Source: Verrucomicrobiaceae bacterium
GTDB taxonomy: Bacteria; Verrucomicrobiota; Verrucomicrobiia; Verrucomicrobiales; Verrucomicrobiaceae
Assembly: GCA_021151605.1 (NCBI GenBank)
Contig: JAGKWZ010000001.1
Coordinates: forward strand, 20,392 to 84,391
DNA: 64,000 nt
Direction of reading: 5' to 3'
Part shown: positions 55,572 through 63,692 of the stretch, one piece after another
How the letters are laid out: the number at the start of each line of letters is the position of its first letter
Position numbering within the stretch: position 1 is the stretch's first letter
The notes under the pieces: model-generated
Told to the model about the DNA's origin: nothing
Seen by the model: the letters and a program-made list of their open reading frames with translations, nothing else
Databases searched by the model: none
Translations under genes and position numbers: made by a program

Positions 55572-56528
55572 ATGAAACCCGTTTCCAGCATCTCACTCGA
55601 TCTCGATAACCTCTGGAGCTACCTGAAAACTCAGGGTGCCGCAGGCTGGGAGAGCTACCCGAGCTATCTGGAACTTGTCGTGCCGCGCATCCTGGAGGTC
55701 CTGAAGCGCTGTGACCAGCGCATCACCTTCTTCATCGTTGGTAAAGACGCTGCCGATGCTGCCAGTCAGCCCTTGTTAAAGCAAATCGCTGACGCTGGAC
55801 ATGAAATCGCCAACCATTCCCTGAATCACGAACCCTGGCTGCATCTTTACAGCCGTGAGCAGTTGCACGCGGAGATCGGAGATGCTGAGCAAGCCATCCT
55901 TGCCGCCACAGGGCAGACCACTCGTGGCTTCCGCGGCCCTGGCTTCAGCACTTCGGCACTTGTGCGTGAGGTGCTCGCGGAACGCGGATATACCTATGAC
56001 GCTTCCTTGTTCCCAAGCGCGCTAGGACCTGTGGCGCGACTGTTTTTTCTCCTGAACTCGAACTTGTCCCCTGAGGAAAAGATCCGGCGCAAAGGCCTCT
56101 ACGGCAAATTTAGTGATGCCTTCGGCACGCTCGATCCCTTCTGTTGGGAGAGCGGGCTCGTCGAGCTGCCTGTCACGACAATGCCTCTGCTGAGGCTGCC
56201 CGTTCACACGACTTACCTGATGTTTCTCGCACAGAAATCAGAGGTGCTCGCCAGGCTTTACTGGGGCCTCGCCGTCTGGCTTTGCCGGGTTAGAAAAATT
56301 GCTCCATCGCTGCTGCTACATCCAACTGACTTCCTCGATGTTCAGGACGTGCCGCTGATGCACTTTTTCCCCGGCATGAAAGTGCCCGCACAGCGGAAAA
56401 TCGCCCTGGTGGAGCACACACTGCGCAGCCTTCAGGCCCACTGGCAAACCGGCACGATGCTTCAGCAGGCCAACACTTTCACCTGCAGCCCGGACGCCAC
56501 CGGAAGGCTCTCTGCGCTGCCCGCTTAA
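55572..56528 (+). CDS. Polysaccharide deacetylase (NodB homology) family protein
   Basis: 318 residues from ATG 55572; a GTG at 55542 overlapping the wecB stop would add ten residues. NodB-type motifs are present in the PuuE/wide variant: SLDLDNLW (metal Asp region), ITFFIVGKDA, HEIANHSLNHEPW (HxxxH-type zinc ligands), RGFRGPGFS (motif 3) and YTYDASLFPS. The C-terminal HPTDFLD and LMHFFPGMK complete the fold. There is no signal peptide, so it probably works in the cytoplasm on a lipid- or nucleotide-linked GlcNAc-type sugar. Its place between wecB and a DPM1-like glycosyltransferase supports a glycan-modifying role. Confidence 0.9.
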   Translation: MKPVSSISLDLDNLWSYLKTQGAAGWESYPSYLELVVPRILEVLKRCDQRITFFIVGKDAADAASQPLLKQIADAGHEIANHSLNHEPWLHLYSREQLHAEIGDAEQAILAATGQTTRGFRGPGFSTSALVREVLAERGYTYDASLFPSALGPVARLFFLLNSNLSPEEKIRRKGLYGKFSDAFGTLDPFCWESGLVELPVTTMPLLRLPVHTTYLMFLAQKSEVLARLYWGLAVWLCRVRKIAPSLLLHPTDFLDVQDVPLMHFFPGMKVPAQRKIALVEHTLRSLQAHWQTGTMLQQANTFTCSPDATGRLSALPA

Positions 56529-56568
56529 AGCCACTTTTAACCACTCATCCAAACCTCAAAACAACGCC

Positions 56569-57387
56569 ATGAAAACCCCGACCGAAATCAATCAAGTCGC
56601 CATTGTCCTGCCCGCCTACAACGAGGAGCAGGATCTGCCCAAACTTCTCGAAAGCATCCGAACCAAGATGGTCACCATGCCTTTCAGCTACCAAGTTGTC
56701 GTCGTCGATGACGGCTCAAAGGATCGAACCGCCGAAATTGCACGCGAGTTTGCCTCAAAAATGCCGGTGAAACTCGTCCAGCATGGAGTCAACAAAGGTC
56801 TCGGGGAAGGCTTGCAGACTGGCTTGCGTGAGGGCTGGCTCCTGGGAGAAGTCGTCGTCGTCATGGACGCAGACAATTCCCACGACCCTGTTTACATCCA
56901 GGAGATGGTAAAGATGATTCGTGAGGGTGATGCAGACATCGTCATCGCCTCACGATTCCAGTTGGGCAGTGTCGTCCAGGGCGTGCCCTTTTACCGTAAG
57001 GTGCTGAGCTGGGGTTGTTGCTTGATGATGAAGGTCTTGATGCCCTACCGGAACGTGCGCGACTATTCGACCGGCTTCCGTGCCTACCGAAGCGTCACCA
57101 TCGGCCGCCTCATTCATGAGTCTGGCAATGGCCCCCTCATCCAGGAGTCCAGCTTTGCCTGTATGCTGGAGCTGCTTCTCCGCCTGCGTTGGCTCGGTGC
57201 TCGTGCGGCCGAGATTCCTTACACACTGCGTTATGACCTCAAGGTGGGAGTCAGCAAGCTGCGCATCTGGCGCACCATCCGCCGCTATTTCAATGTCATC
57301 GGTGGCTACTGGGCCAAGGAAAATCTCCCCCAGTCCAATGAGCCTAGTCTTCAGGAATTGCGTGCCCAGGTGCGCCTACGAGCTTGA
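56569..57387 (+). CDS. Family 2 glycosyltransferase, DPM1/polyprenyl-phosphate type
   Basis: 272 residues, GT-A fold. N-terminal nucleotide-binding motifs are VAIVLPAYNEEQDLPKLLES and VVVDDGSKDRT; the DXD-type metal site is VVMDADNSHDP. IASRFQLGSVVQGVPFYRK and RDYSTGFRAYR fit dolichol/polyprenyl-phosphate sugar synthases. There are no strong C-terminal membrane helices, as in DPM1 itself. It probably charges a polyprenyl phosphate with a sugar, which the GT39-like enzyme at 52924 could use. It sits 40 bases after the deacetylase and 41 before the FAD gene, in the same direction. Confidence 0.9.
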   Translation: MKTPTEINQVAIVLPAYNEEQDLPKLLESIRTKMVTMPFSYQVVVVDDGSKDRTAEIAREFASKMPVKLVQHGVNKGLGEGLQTGLREGWLLGEVVVVMDADNSHDPVYIQEMVKMIREGDADIVIASRFQLGSVVQGVPFYRKVLSWGCCLMMKVLMPYRNVRDYSTGFRAYRSVTIGRLIHESGNGPLIQESSFACMLELLLRLRWLGARAAEIPYTLRYDLKVGVSKLRIWRTIRRYFNVIGGYWAKENLPQSNEPSLQELRAQVRLRA

Positions 57388-57428
57388 GCTAGCAAAAAAG
57401 ACCAGACCTCTACCCCTGCTGACTACTG

Positions 57429-58736
57429 ATGCCATCCCAGCCCCAGACTGTTGCCGTCCTTGGCGGTGGCATTTCCGGCCTCACTTGTGCCCTTAGGCTC
57501 GCCCAGGCAGGCAGACGCGTCACCTTGATTGAGGCATCAGAGCAGCTGGGAGGTCTCGGGACGTTCTTCGAGCATGAAGGGCGCACCTTTGAAAAATTCT
57601 ACCATTGCATGCTTCCTAGTGATGGGCCGCTTTTGGGTGTCCTCGAAAGCCTGGGACTACGTGACGAGGTTTACTGGAAGCCCACCACCTTTGCCTATGC
57701 TCACAAAGGTCGCTTCTTCCCGCTGAACACCGCCGTTGATCTTCTCAAGTTCGCCCCTCTGACCTTCATCGACCGTATCCGTGTCGGCCTGACAGGCCTC
57801 TATGGGCGCCTCGTCTCAGATCGTGGCCTCGATGACGTCACCACCGTGAAGTGGCTGACCCGCCTCAGCGGCAGCCGCGCCTTTGCCAAATTCTGGCAGC
57901 CGATGCTCGAAGCCAAGTTTGGAGATCGCTACCACGACGTGCCCGCCCTTTGGTTCTGGACACGCTTCAACCGTGAAAAAGGCGAGTCCAAAGGCGAGTC
58001 CAAAGGTTACATCCGAGGCGGCTACAAGCGCATCACTGATTCATTTGCCCGGGTCCTTGGCGAACTCGGGGCAGACATTCGATTACGGACCAGTGTGCAA
58101 GGCATCGACCTCAATTCCGATGGGCATGTCAAGGTTACCACCACGTCAGGAACAGAAACCTTTGATCAAATCGTCATCACCTTGCCCACACCACAGGTTA
58201 GCAAGCTGATCGGTCCGGCCTTGCGTTCCCAACTGCCCGCTCTCGATACCACCACCGACTACCAGGGAGTCATCAATTGCCTGCTCTTCCTGAAAAAGCC
58301 GCTCACGCCTCATTACTGGGTCGCCACCCCGGAGAGCGAGCACCCTTTTGACGGCGTCGTCGAGACTTCCACACTGACTGATCCCGCTGACCGGGGAGAG
58401 CGACATGTGGTTTATCTCACCAAGTATCTGCATCGAGACGACCCCCGCTTTAGTCAGGATGAGTCAGCTCTCCGCGCTGCCTGGATACCCGCGCTGAAGA
58501 GGCTTTTCCCGCAGCTCCAGCAGGCTGACATTGAGGCCAGCTACATCTTCCACGCTCCATTTGTAGAGCCGATTTACAATCTTGGACAAATGAAGCTTCG
58601 ACCACCTGAGTCCCTGGTGGCTGGTTCCGTCTATCTCGCCAATACCGCGCAAGTCTATCCTGTCGTCACCTCCTGGAACGGCAGTGTCATTCAGGCCGAG
58701 AAAACGCTCGCCGCCATGGGTATTCGCAAAGTTTAG
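57429..58736 (+). CDS. FAD-dependent amine-oxidase/protoporphyrinogen-oxidase-like protein
   Basis: 435 residues. The N-terminal Rossmann dinucleotide site is VAVLGGGISGLTCALRLAQ, with an acidic strand end LIEASEQLGGLG. KFYHCMLPSDGPLLGVL and FVEPIYNLGQM are typical of a subgroup found beside glycosyltransferases and deacetylases in surface-glycan clusters. The C-terminal motif VYLANTAQVYPVVTSWNGSV binds FAD. Substrate is unknown; oxidation or isomerisation of a glycan or lipid intermediate, as by UDP-galactopyranose mutase relatives, is inferred. A tandem 12-base duplication encodes GESKGESKG at about residue 185. It is the last gene of the operon. Confidence 0.87.
   Translation: MPSQPQTVAVLGGGISGLTCALRLAQAGRRVTLIEASEQLGGLGTFFEHEGRTFEKFYHCMLPSDGPLLGVLESLGLRDEVYWKPTTFAYAHKGRFFPLNTAVDLLKFAPLTFIDRIRVGLTGLYGRLVSDRGLDDVTTVKWLTRLSGSRAFAKFWQPMLEAKFGDRYHDVPALWFWTRFNREKGESKGESKGYIRGGYKRITDSFARVLGELGADIRLRTSVQGIDLNSDGHVKVTTTSGTETFDQIVITLPTPQVSKLIGPALRSQLPALDTTTDYQGVINCLLFLKKPLTPHYWVATPESEHPFDGVVETSTLTDPADRGERHVVYLTKYLHRDDPRFSQDESALRAAWIPALKRLFPQLQQADIEASYIFHAPFVEPIYNLGQMKLRPPESLVAGSVYLANTAQVYPVVTSWNGSVIQAEKTLAAMGIRKV
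57978..58001 (+). repeat. Tandem 12-bp duplication inside the FAD gene
   Basis: AAAGGCGAGTCC occurs twice head to tail (57978-57989, 57990-58001), followed by a further AAAGG. It encodes KGESKGESKG, a hydrophilic loop likely on the protein surface. The copies are identical at DNA level, pointing to a recent slippage event that keeps the frame. Confidence 0.8.
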
Positions 58737-58879
58737 TGAGGTCTGGCTGCGACAGATGACGCTCCGGTCACAAGCGGGGCGTCCCTCGGAGCCAGTCCCT
58801 CGCTGCCCAAAAAAGGACGACGCAATCGCCCCCGCGCGTCCACTTTGAAAGACCCAGCAGCCGCATACGTGTCCCTCAC

Positions 58880-60049
58880 ATGACACGCCTCTTCTGCCTT
58901 CTGCTTTTCGTTAGCCTGTCCCTCTTCGCGCAGGACTCCGATCCCGTCGCACTGTGGACGCATGATGTCACGATCAGGCCGGTGAGCGCCATTGCCGACC
59001 GACACAGCATCCACACCTATTACGTCACCAATCCCGAAAGTCCGGACGGCAGGCATGTGCTGTTTTTCACCTCGACGCATCCGGCGGGCTACATCGGCGA
59101 GGTGCGCATCCTGGAGCGGGCGACCGGAAAGGAGACCGTGCTCGCGGAGAACGTGCACACCGAGGACGCGCATCGTGCAGCCTGCCAGCAATGGCTCGCG
59201 GGCGGCAAGATGGTCGCCTTTCATGAAGTGGTGGAGAAAAAGTGGCGCGTCGTCGTCGTCGATGTCGCCACGAAGGAGCGAAAGATCGTCGCGGAGGACC
59301 GTCAAGTCGGCTTTGGCAGCCCCGAAGGCGATCTGCTGCCGCTTTATGGCTGCCACTGGAATCCCGGGCCGCACCGCGATCTCTACGTCTGGGACGCCAA
59401 GACCGGCGAAACACGCGTGGCGCTGAAAATCGCCGCCGTGGAGGCCCAGCACGGCGAATGGCTGCAAAAAGAGTTCAGCGGCAAACCCACCTCGGTTTTC
59501 TTTCCCGTGCTTAGTCCGGACTTGAAGCGTGCCTTCTTCAAAATCGCCGCTGGCAACGGCGGTGATGATTACATGTCAAAGAGCGCCAGCCATCGCCAGG
59601 GCTGCGTCTGCTTTGACCTCGAAACCGCGCAGATGAAGTGGTTCCGCGCCCAATGGGGCCACCCCGCGTGGCATCCCGACTCACGCCACATCTTTGAGAT
59701 GGGCAATGTCATCTTCGACACCGACATCGGCTCCCCCGCTCGCTACTCCAAGCTCAAAGACGTGCCCAACCTGCGTGGTTCGCACCCTTCCGTCAGCCCG
59801 GACAGCACCCTCATGGTCACCGACGGCATCAGCGAGCCCGCTGGCGGTAAACCCAAGGAATGGGGCATCATGGTCGCCGACATGCGCGGTGGAAAGTGGG
59901 CACTCATTCACAGCTTTGACGAAAGCCAAGGTGCCCGCTCCTGGCGGCGCAACGATCCGCATCCCATCTTCAGTGCCGACAACAAACGCATCTACTACAA
60001 CGTCAGCGACGGCCCCTGGACACGGCTGATGGTGGCGGAGCGGAAGTGA
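58880..60049 (+). CDS. Exported beta-propeller protein, TolB/oligogalacturonate-lyase-like
   Basis: 389 residues with a signal peptide (MTRLFCLLLFVSLSLFA/QD). Repeated beta-blade patterns with DG, W and SPD motifs indicate a TolB-type or PL22 oligogalacturonate-lyase-like propeller: NPESPDGRHVLFFTS, LSPDLKRAFFKIA, HPAWHPDSRHIFEMG, VSPDSTLMVTDG and IFSADNKRIYYN. The several His residues (HPAWHPDSRH, GCHWNPGPH) could bind metal, as PL22 enzymes do, but I cannot prove lyase activity. It ends one base before the convergent glycoside hydrolase gene, and its neighbours are carbohydrate-active exoproteins. Confidence 0.75.
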   Translation: MTRLFCLLLFVSLSLFAQDSDPVALWTHDVTIRPVSAIADRHSIHTYYVTNPESPDGRHVLFFTSTHPAGYIGEVRILERATGKETVLAENVHTEDAHRAACQQWLAGGKMVAFHEVVEKKWRVVVVDVATKERKIVAEDRQVGFGSPEGDLLPLYGCHWNPGPHRDLYVWDAKTGETRVALKIAAVEAQHGEWLQKEFSGKPTSVFFPVLSPDLKRAFFKIAAGNGGDDYMSKSASHRQGCVCFDLETAQMKWFRAQWGHPAWHPDSRHIFEMGNVIFDTDIGSPARYSKLKDVPNLRGSHPSVSPDSTLMVTDGISEPAGGKPKEWGIMVADMRGGKWALIHSFDESQGARSWRRNDPHPIFSADNKRIYYNVSDGPWTRLMVAERK

Positions 60050-60050
60050 G

Positions 60051-62141
60051 TCATTTCATTTTGAACCGAGCATCATCCCACGCAAACGGCGGGCGTTTGC
60101 CCATGAGCAAGTCATAGATCTTGTGATTCGTCTTCATCATCTCGGCCAGCATGTCTTTCCAAGGACGATCCGCCACGCTGATGAGACCGGTGTTGTAGCT
60201 TTCGCCATTGTATTGGCTGAACCAGCGTCCCGTCGTCGCCTGATCGACGAGCGTGAACCACTCGATGCCGACGACGAAGGCCAGCGCGGCGCTTTGCTCG
60301 ACGTAGTTCCGATACGCCAACCCGCGCTCCTGCTGGCTGCTCACCTCACGCCCGCCGATGAGGCCGCTGTCCTTCGGCGAGGCCCAGAAGAACTCGCTAA
60401 GCATCATTGGCTTGCCGCCGGTCCATTCGTGGAGGCGTTTCAACGCGGCAGTGTCCACGCCGTAGGTGTAGTAGTTGTAGCTCACCACATCGACATGACT
60501 ACCCATGATGCGGCAGAGCTGCTCGTCCTCGATCGTGATCGGCTGAAGGCGGCTGCCGATGAGCATATGATTCGCGTCATGCTGGCGAAACACTTTCTCG
60601 ATCTGCGTGAAGTAGGTTTCGAGGAAGGTGCCGACAAATGCTTTCACATCAGCCTTCGCCGTATCCGTCGTCACGGCGAGCCCGGAATCGGCGAGTTCAT
60701 CAAACGACGCCGCCTTTGCCTGCCAGGCCGTGTTGAAGGCCTCGACCGTGCTGTATTTCGCCTTCAAAGCGGCCACCAGTTCGCGTTTGCACGCGTGCTT
60801 GCCATCGAGCGATGGAATCACTCGCGGCAGTTCATCGTAGCGCGGCTCATTGACGATGAACCAGCCGATAAGCATCGGATCATTCGCTCGCGAGGGAACC
60901 TCGCGGGCGATGTTTTCGGCGATCTTCGCCGCCGTGGCCTCATAAAACGGATCCCACACCTCATGCGCACCGGGAATGCGCGGCACGCCCTCCCATTCGT
61001 TGATCGGCAGATGCGCCACATACGGAAAAGCAGCCTTCTTTGGCGTCGGGCTAAAGGCACCGATGCTGTTGAAGCCCCACTTCTTCACCCGCTCGATCAT
61101 CCGCTCCGCGTGCGACTCGAAATCATACGCCGCGCCGAACTTCTTGATCGTGTTCGCGATGTAGAATGAAAAATGGTCCGAGTTGCCCTCGCGGAAGGCG
61201 CTGCGGTATTCGCTGTCGAGCTTCGGTAGCCACTCATAGATGCCTTCACGGCCCTTCACATAGGTGTAGTCGTCGTTCGGCGCGAAGCCGCACACACCGA
61301 GGTGGAAGAACGCATTCCCATCCGGATCGACGAGCCACGATTTACCTTCTTTTTGCTCCACATGGAAGAAGCCAGTCTTCTTCAACCCCAGCGCCTCACC
61401 ACTGCCCGGCAAGCCACCAAAGCGATCCAGCTTCGGCGTCTCAATGCTGGCGTAGTAGGTTTTGTCTGCCTCCACATCGGCTTTGAGCTCATCCAAGCTC
61501 TTCAGCTTGTTCGAAAACGTGTCTTTGAGGCTCTGCCCGAATGGATCGATCAGTTTCGTCACTGACGCGAGATCGGCGGTTACCTTGATCTTGGCGACCG
61601 ATCTTTCCGCCGCATACGGCACGATGAACTGCCAGTGATACACCGCCCAGTTCCACTCACGATTGTCCGTGAGCTGCTGAAACGCGTAATCTGGTGTCAG
61701 GAAGTTCAAACTTTGCCCCTGGGCATTCTTCACCAAAAACGTCGTTGAGTTCAAACTCGCGATCTGCGGCGGTGAGGCCTTCTTCGCCTGGAAAACGCCC
61801 TCTTTGTCGCCAATCCGCCACGAACCGCCCTTCGCGAAGCCGATGTCGATCAGTGTCGTCATCTTCCACGACTTCACATCTGCAGGCACATCTTTGAAGA
61901 CGACCCCGATACCGTCGGGGCCCGCCGAAACCACACACTGCGCCCCGCCTTCGTAGCGCAGCATCGCACTCGCTGACACCGCCTTCACTTCAATGATTTT
62001 GTGTGGAGGCTCAAACTCCGGGTAGCTCAGCGTAAAGCTCCCCAGACTGCCCGCCGTGATCTCGATGCCTGTGTTCGTGGCTTTGAAGTCAGCGGCGTAG
62101 GCGCTAAGGCTGGTCAGGAATAGCAAAAGCAGGGATTTCAT
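60051..62141 (-). CDS. Exported glycoside hydrolase, GH-A clan (agarase/beta-galactosidase-like)
   Basis: 696 residues from ATG 62141, giving the signal peptide MKSLLLLFLTSLSAYA. An N-terminal beta-sandwich (about 20-230) precedes a TIM barrel. The barrel contains WLVDPDGNAFFHLGVCGF, typical of agarase and GH50/GH42-like enzymes. The acid/base Glu is in WFIVNEPRYDE and the probable nucleophile Glu in MMLSEFFWAS, placed on strands 4 and 7 as clan GH-A requires. It would act on beta-linked galactans or similar polysaccharides outside the cytoplasm. The exact family (GH42, GH50, GH86 or related) is uncertain. It is convergent with the propeller gene and divergent from thuA-like gene 62229. Confidence 0.85.
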   Translation of the reverse strand: MKSLLLLFLTSLSAYAADFKATNTGIEITAGSLGSFTLSYPEFEPPHKIIEVKAVSASAMLRYEGGAQCVVSAGPDGIGVVFKDVPADVKSWKMTTLIDIGFAKGGSWRIGDKEGVFQAKKASPPQIASLNSTTFLVKNAQGQSLNFLTPDYAFQQLTDNREWNWAVYHWQFIVPYAAERSVAKIKVTADLASVTKLIDPFGQSLKDTFSNKLKSLDELKADVEADKTYYASIETPKLDRFGGLPGSGEALGLKKTGFFHVEQKEGKSWLVDPDGNAFFHLGVCGFAPNDDYTYVKGREGIYEWLPKLDSEYRSAFREGNSDHFSFYIANTIKKFGAAYDFESHAERMIERVKKWGFNSIGAFSPTPKKAAFPYVAHLPINEWEGVPRIPGAHEVWDPFYEATAAKIAENIAREVPSRANDPMLIGWFIVNEPRYDELPRVIPSLDGKHACKRELVAALKAKYSTVEAFNTAWQAKAASFDELADSGLAVTTDTAKADVKAFVGTFLETYFTQIEKVFRQHDANHMLIGSRLQPITIEDEQLCRIMGSHVDVVSYNYYTYGVDTAALKRLHEWTGGKPMMLSEFFWASPKDSGLIGGREVSSQQERGLAYRNYVEQSAALAFVVGIEWFTLVDQATTGRWFSQYNGESYNTGLISVADRPWKDMLAEMMKTNHKIYDLLMGKRPPFAWDDARFKMK

Positions 62142-62228
62142 GGGAGTGACGACGTATCGCACGCCTTCGTCTGCCCGTCAGCGCAAGAAATAGAGGCGAC
62201 AAGACGAGTAGCATTAGCCACTCAACTC

Positions 62229-63113
62229 ATGAAACTTATCGTCTTGTTCCTTGCGGCTCTCGTTGGCCCGATCTTTGCCGCCGAACCCATCCGCGTGCTC
62301 GTTTGGGACGAGCAACAGCCGCAGCAAAAGGAGGGCTACGGCGAAAAATTCCTCGGCGAGACCATCGCTGCGCATCTGGCGAAGCTGCCGGGGCTCTCGT
62401 TGAAGACAGCGAAGCTCGACGAGGCGGATCAAGGCCTTTCCGATGCCACGCTGGATGCCACCGATGTGCTCATCTTCTGGTGTCATCGCCGCGTGAAGGA
62501 CCAGGACGATGCCCGCATGGAGGCCGTCGTGAAGCGTGTGATGGAAGGGAAAATAGGCTTCATCGGCCTGCACTCCACGCATTGGGGCAAGCCCTTCGTG
62601 CGGCTCATGCAGGAGCGGGCGAAGGCAGATGCGGTCAAGGCTTTGCCCGAATCCGAGCGTGCCACGGCGAAGTGGGAGTTCCTCAATGAAGCACCGTATT
62701 ACAAGGGCGTTGGTCGTGCCGCCCGGGTCACGCCTTTTGTCGAGAAGGGCGAGGGCAAGGTGTGGAAGCTCACCCTGCCAGCGTGCGTCTTCCCCGTGTA
62801 TCGCAACGACGGCATGCCCTCGCATGTCACCACGCGGCTGCCGCAGCATCCCATCGCCGCTGGTTTGCCCGCGCAGTGGGACATCCCGCGCACGGAGATG
62901 TATGGCGAGCCCTTCCACGTGCCGCCGCCGGATGCGGTCGTGTTCGAGGAAAAGTGGGACAAGGGCGAGCACTTCCGCAGCGGCTGTGTGTGGCAGGTCG
63001 GCCAGGGCCGCGTCTTCTACTTCCGACCCGGTCACGAGACCTATGGCATCTTCCAACAAGCCGAGACGCAACGCGTGGTGGAGAATGCGGTGCGGTGGCT
63101 GGGCGCGAGGTGA
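62229..63113 (+). CDS. Exported ThuA-domain protein
   Basis: 294 residues. A signal peptide (MKLIVLFLAALVGPIFA/AE) precedes a ThuA fold, a class-I glutamine amidotransferase-like domain: RVLVWDEQQP, a DVLIFWCHRR strand, GFIGLHSTHWGKPF and the C-terminal GRVFYFRPGHETYG with RVVENAVRWLGA. ThuA was named from trehalose utilisation; in Verrucomicrobiota and Planctomycetota exported versions accompany sugar-degrading and PVC cytochrome proteins. The reaction is not established. Divergent from the glycoside hydrolase, with an 87-base spacer that may hold both promoters. Confidence 0.9.
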   Translation: MKLIVLFLAALVGPIFAAEPIRVLVWDEQQPQQKEGYGEKFLGETIAAHLAKLPGLSLKTAKLDEADQGLSDATLDATDVLIFWCHRRVKDQDDARMEAVVKRVMEGKIGFIGLHSTHWGKPFVRLMQERAKADAVKALPESERATAKWEFLNEAPYYKGVGRAARVTPFVEKGEGKVWKLTLPACVFPVYRNDGMPSHVTTRLPQHPIAAGLPAQWDIPRTEMYGEPFHVPPPDAVVFEEKWDKGEHFRSGCVWQVGQGRVFYFRPGHETYGIFQQAETQRVVENAVRWLGAR

Positions 63114-63130
63114 TTCCCAAGCTGGGGATC
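63112..63130. repeat. Small palindrome after the ThuA gene
   Basis: GATTCCCA-AGC-TGGGGATC pairs over 8 bp with one G-T wobble and a 3-base loop, starting inside the ThuA stop codon. No T run follows, so it is not a standard terminator. It resembles the CCAAGCT-centred palindromes scattered in many bacterial genomes, but only one copy is in view. Confidence 0.5.
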
Positions 63131-63176
63131 TCTGCGCTGTCGAGATTCGGCCCCATTCGCCGTAGTCTCGGTGAAC

Positions 63177-63692
63177 ATGCTCCCGCCGGAAACCATCGCC
63201 GCTACCTTGCTCGCCGAGCGCTTGCCGCTCACGGCGTTCTTTGCCAGCGTAACGCGGGATTTTCATCTGGCGGAGGACGTGTTTCAGGAAGTGTGCGTGA
63301 AGGCCGTGGCACGGGCGGAGACCTTCGAGACCACGGCGCATCTCATAAACTGGGCGCGGCTTTCCGGGAAGAATCGCGCCATCGACATCCTGCGGGCTCG
63401 TGATGGGCGCTATGTGGGCCTGAGCGATGAAATGTTGGCTCTGCTCGCCGATGAATGGCCGGAGAAAAGCCGCGTCGATGTCATGCAGGAGGCGCTGAGT
63501 CTCTGCGTCGAGCAAATCACGCCGAACAACCGCGAACTGCTTCGGCTGCGCTACTTCGAACGTCGCAACTGCACTGACGTAGCCGCGATGATGGGCCGCA
63601 AGATCGAAACCGTCTATCAAGCGCTCGCTCGCCTGCACAAAGCCCTCGGTGACTGCATTCGCGCCCGCCTTCAAACCGAATCCGCCTCATGA
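63177..63692 (+). CDS. ECF-type RNA polymerase sigma factor
   Basis: 171 residues from ATG 63177; a GTG two codons upstream is equally possible. Sigma region 2 is visible in FHLAEDVFQEVCVKA and NWARLSGKNRAIDILR, and region 4 in CVEQITPNNRELLRLRYF with the helix-turn-helix CTDVAAMMGRKIETVYQAL. The EDVFQEV variant and small size match the ECF group common in Planctomycetota and Verrucomicrobiota. Its stop overlaps the start of the downstream anti-sigma gene (ATGA at 63689-63692), so the two are translationally coupled and the anti-sigma factor should hold it at the membrane. It would redirect transcription on an external signal. Confidence 0.92.
   Translation: MLPPETIAATLLAERLPLTAFFASVTRDFHLAEDVFQEVCVKAVARAETFETTAHLINWARLSGKNRAIDILRARDGRYVGLSDEMLALLADEWPEKSRVDVMQEALSLCVEQITPNNRELLRLRYFERRNCTDVAAMMGRKIETVYQALARLHKALGDCIRARLQTESAS

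Noticed and set aside
63041..63156. Minus-strand open frames across the ThuA 3' end and the sigma factor
   Set aside because: They overlap the conserved ThuA and sigma genes on the other strand and show no domain pattern.
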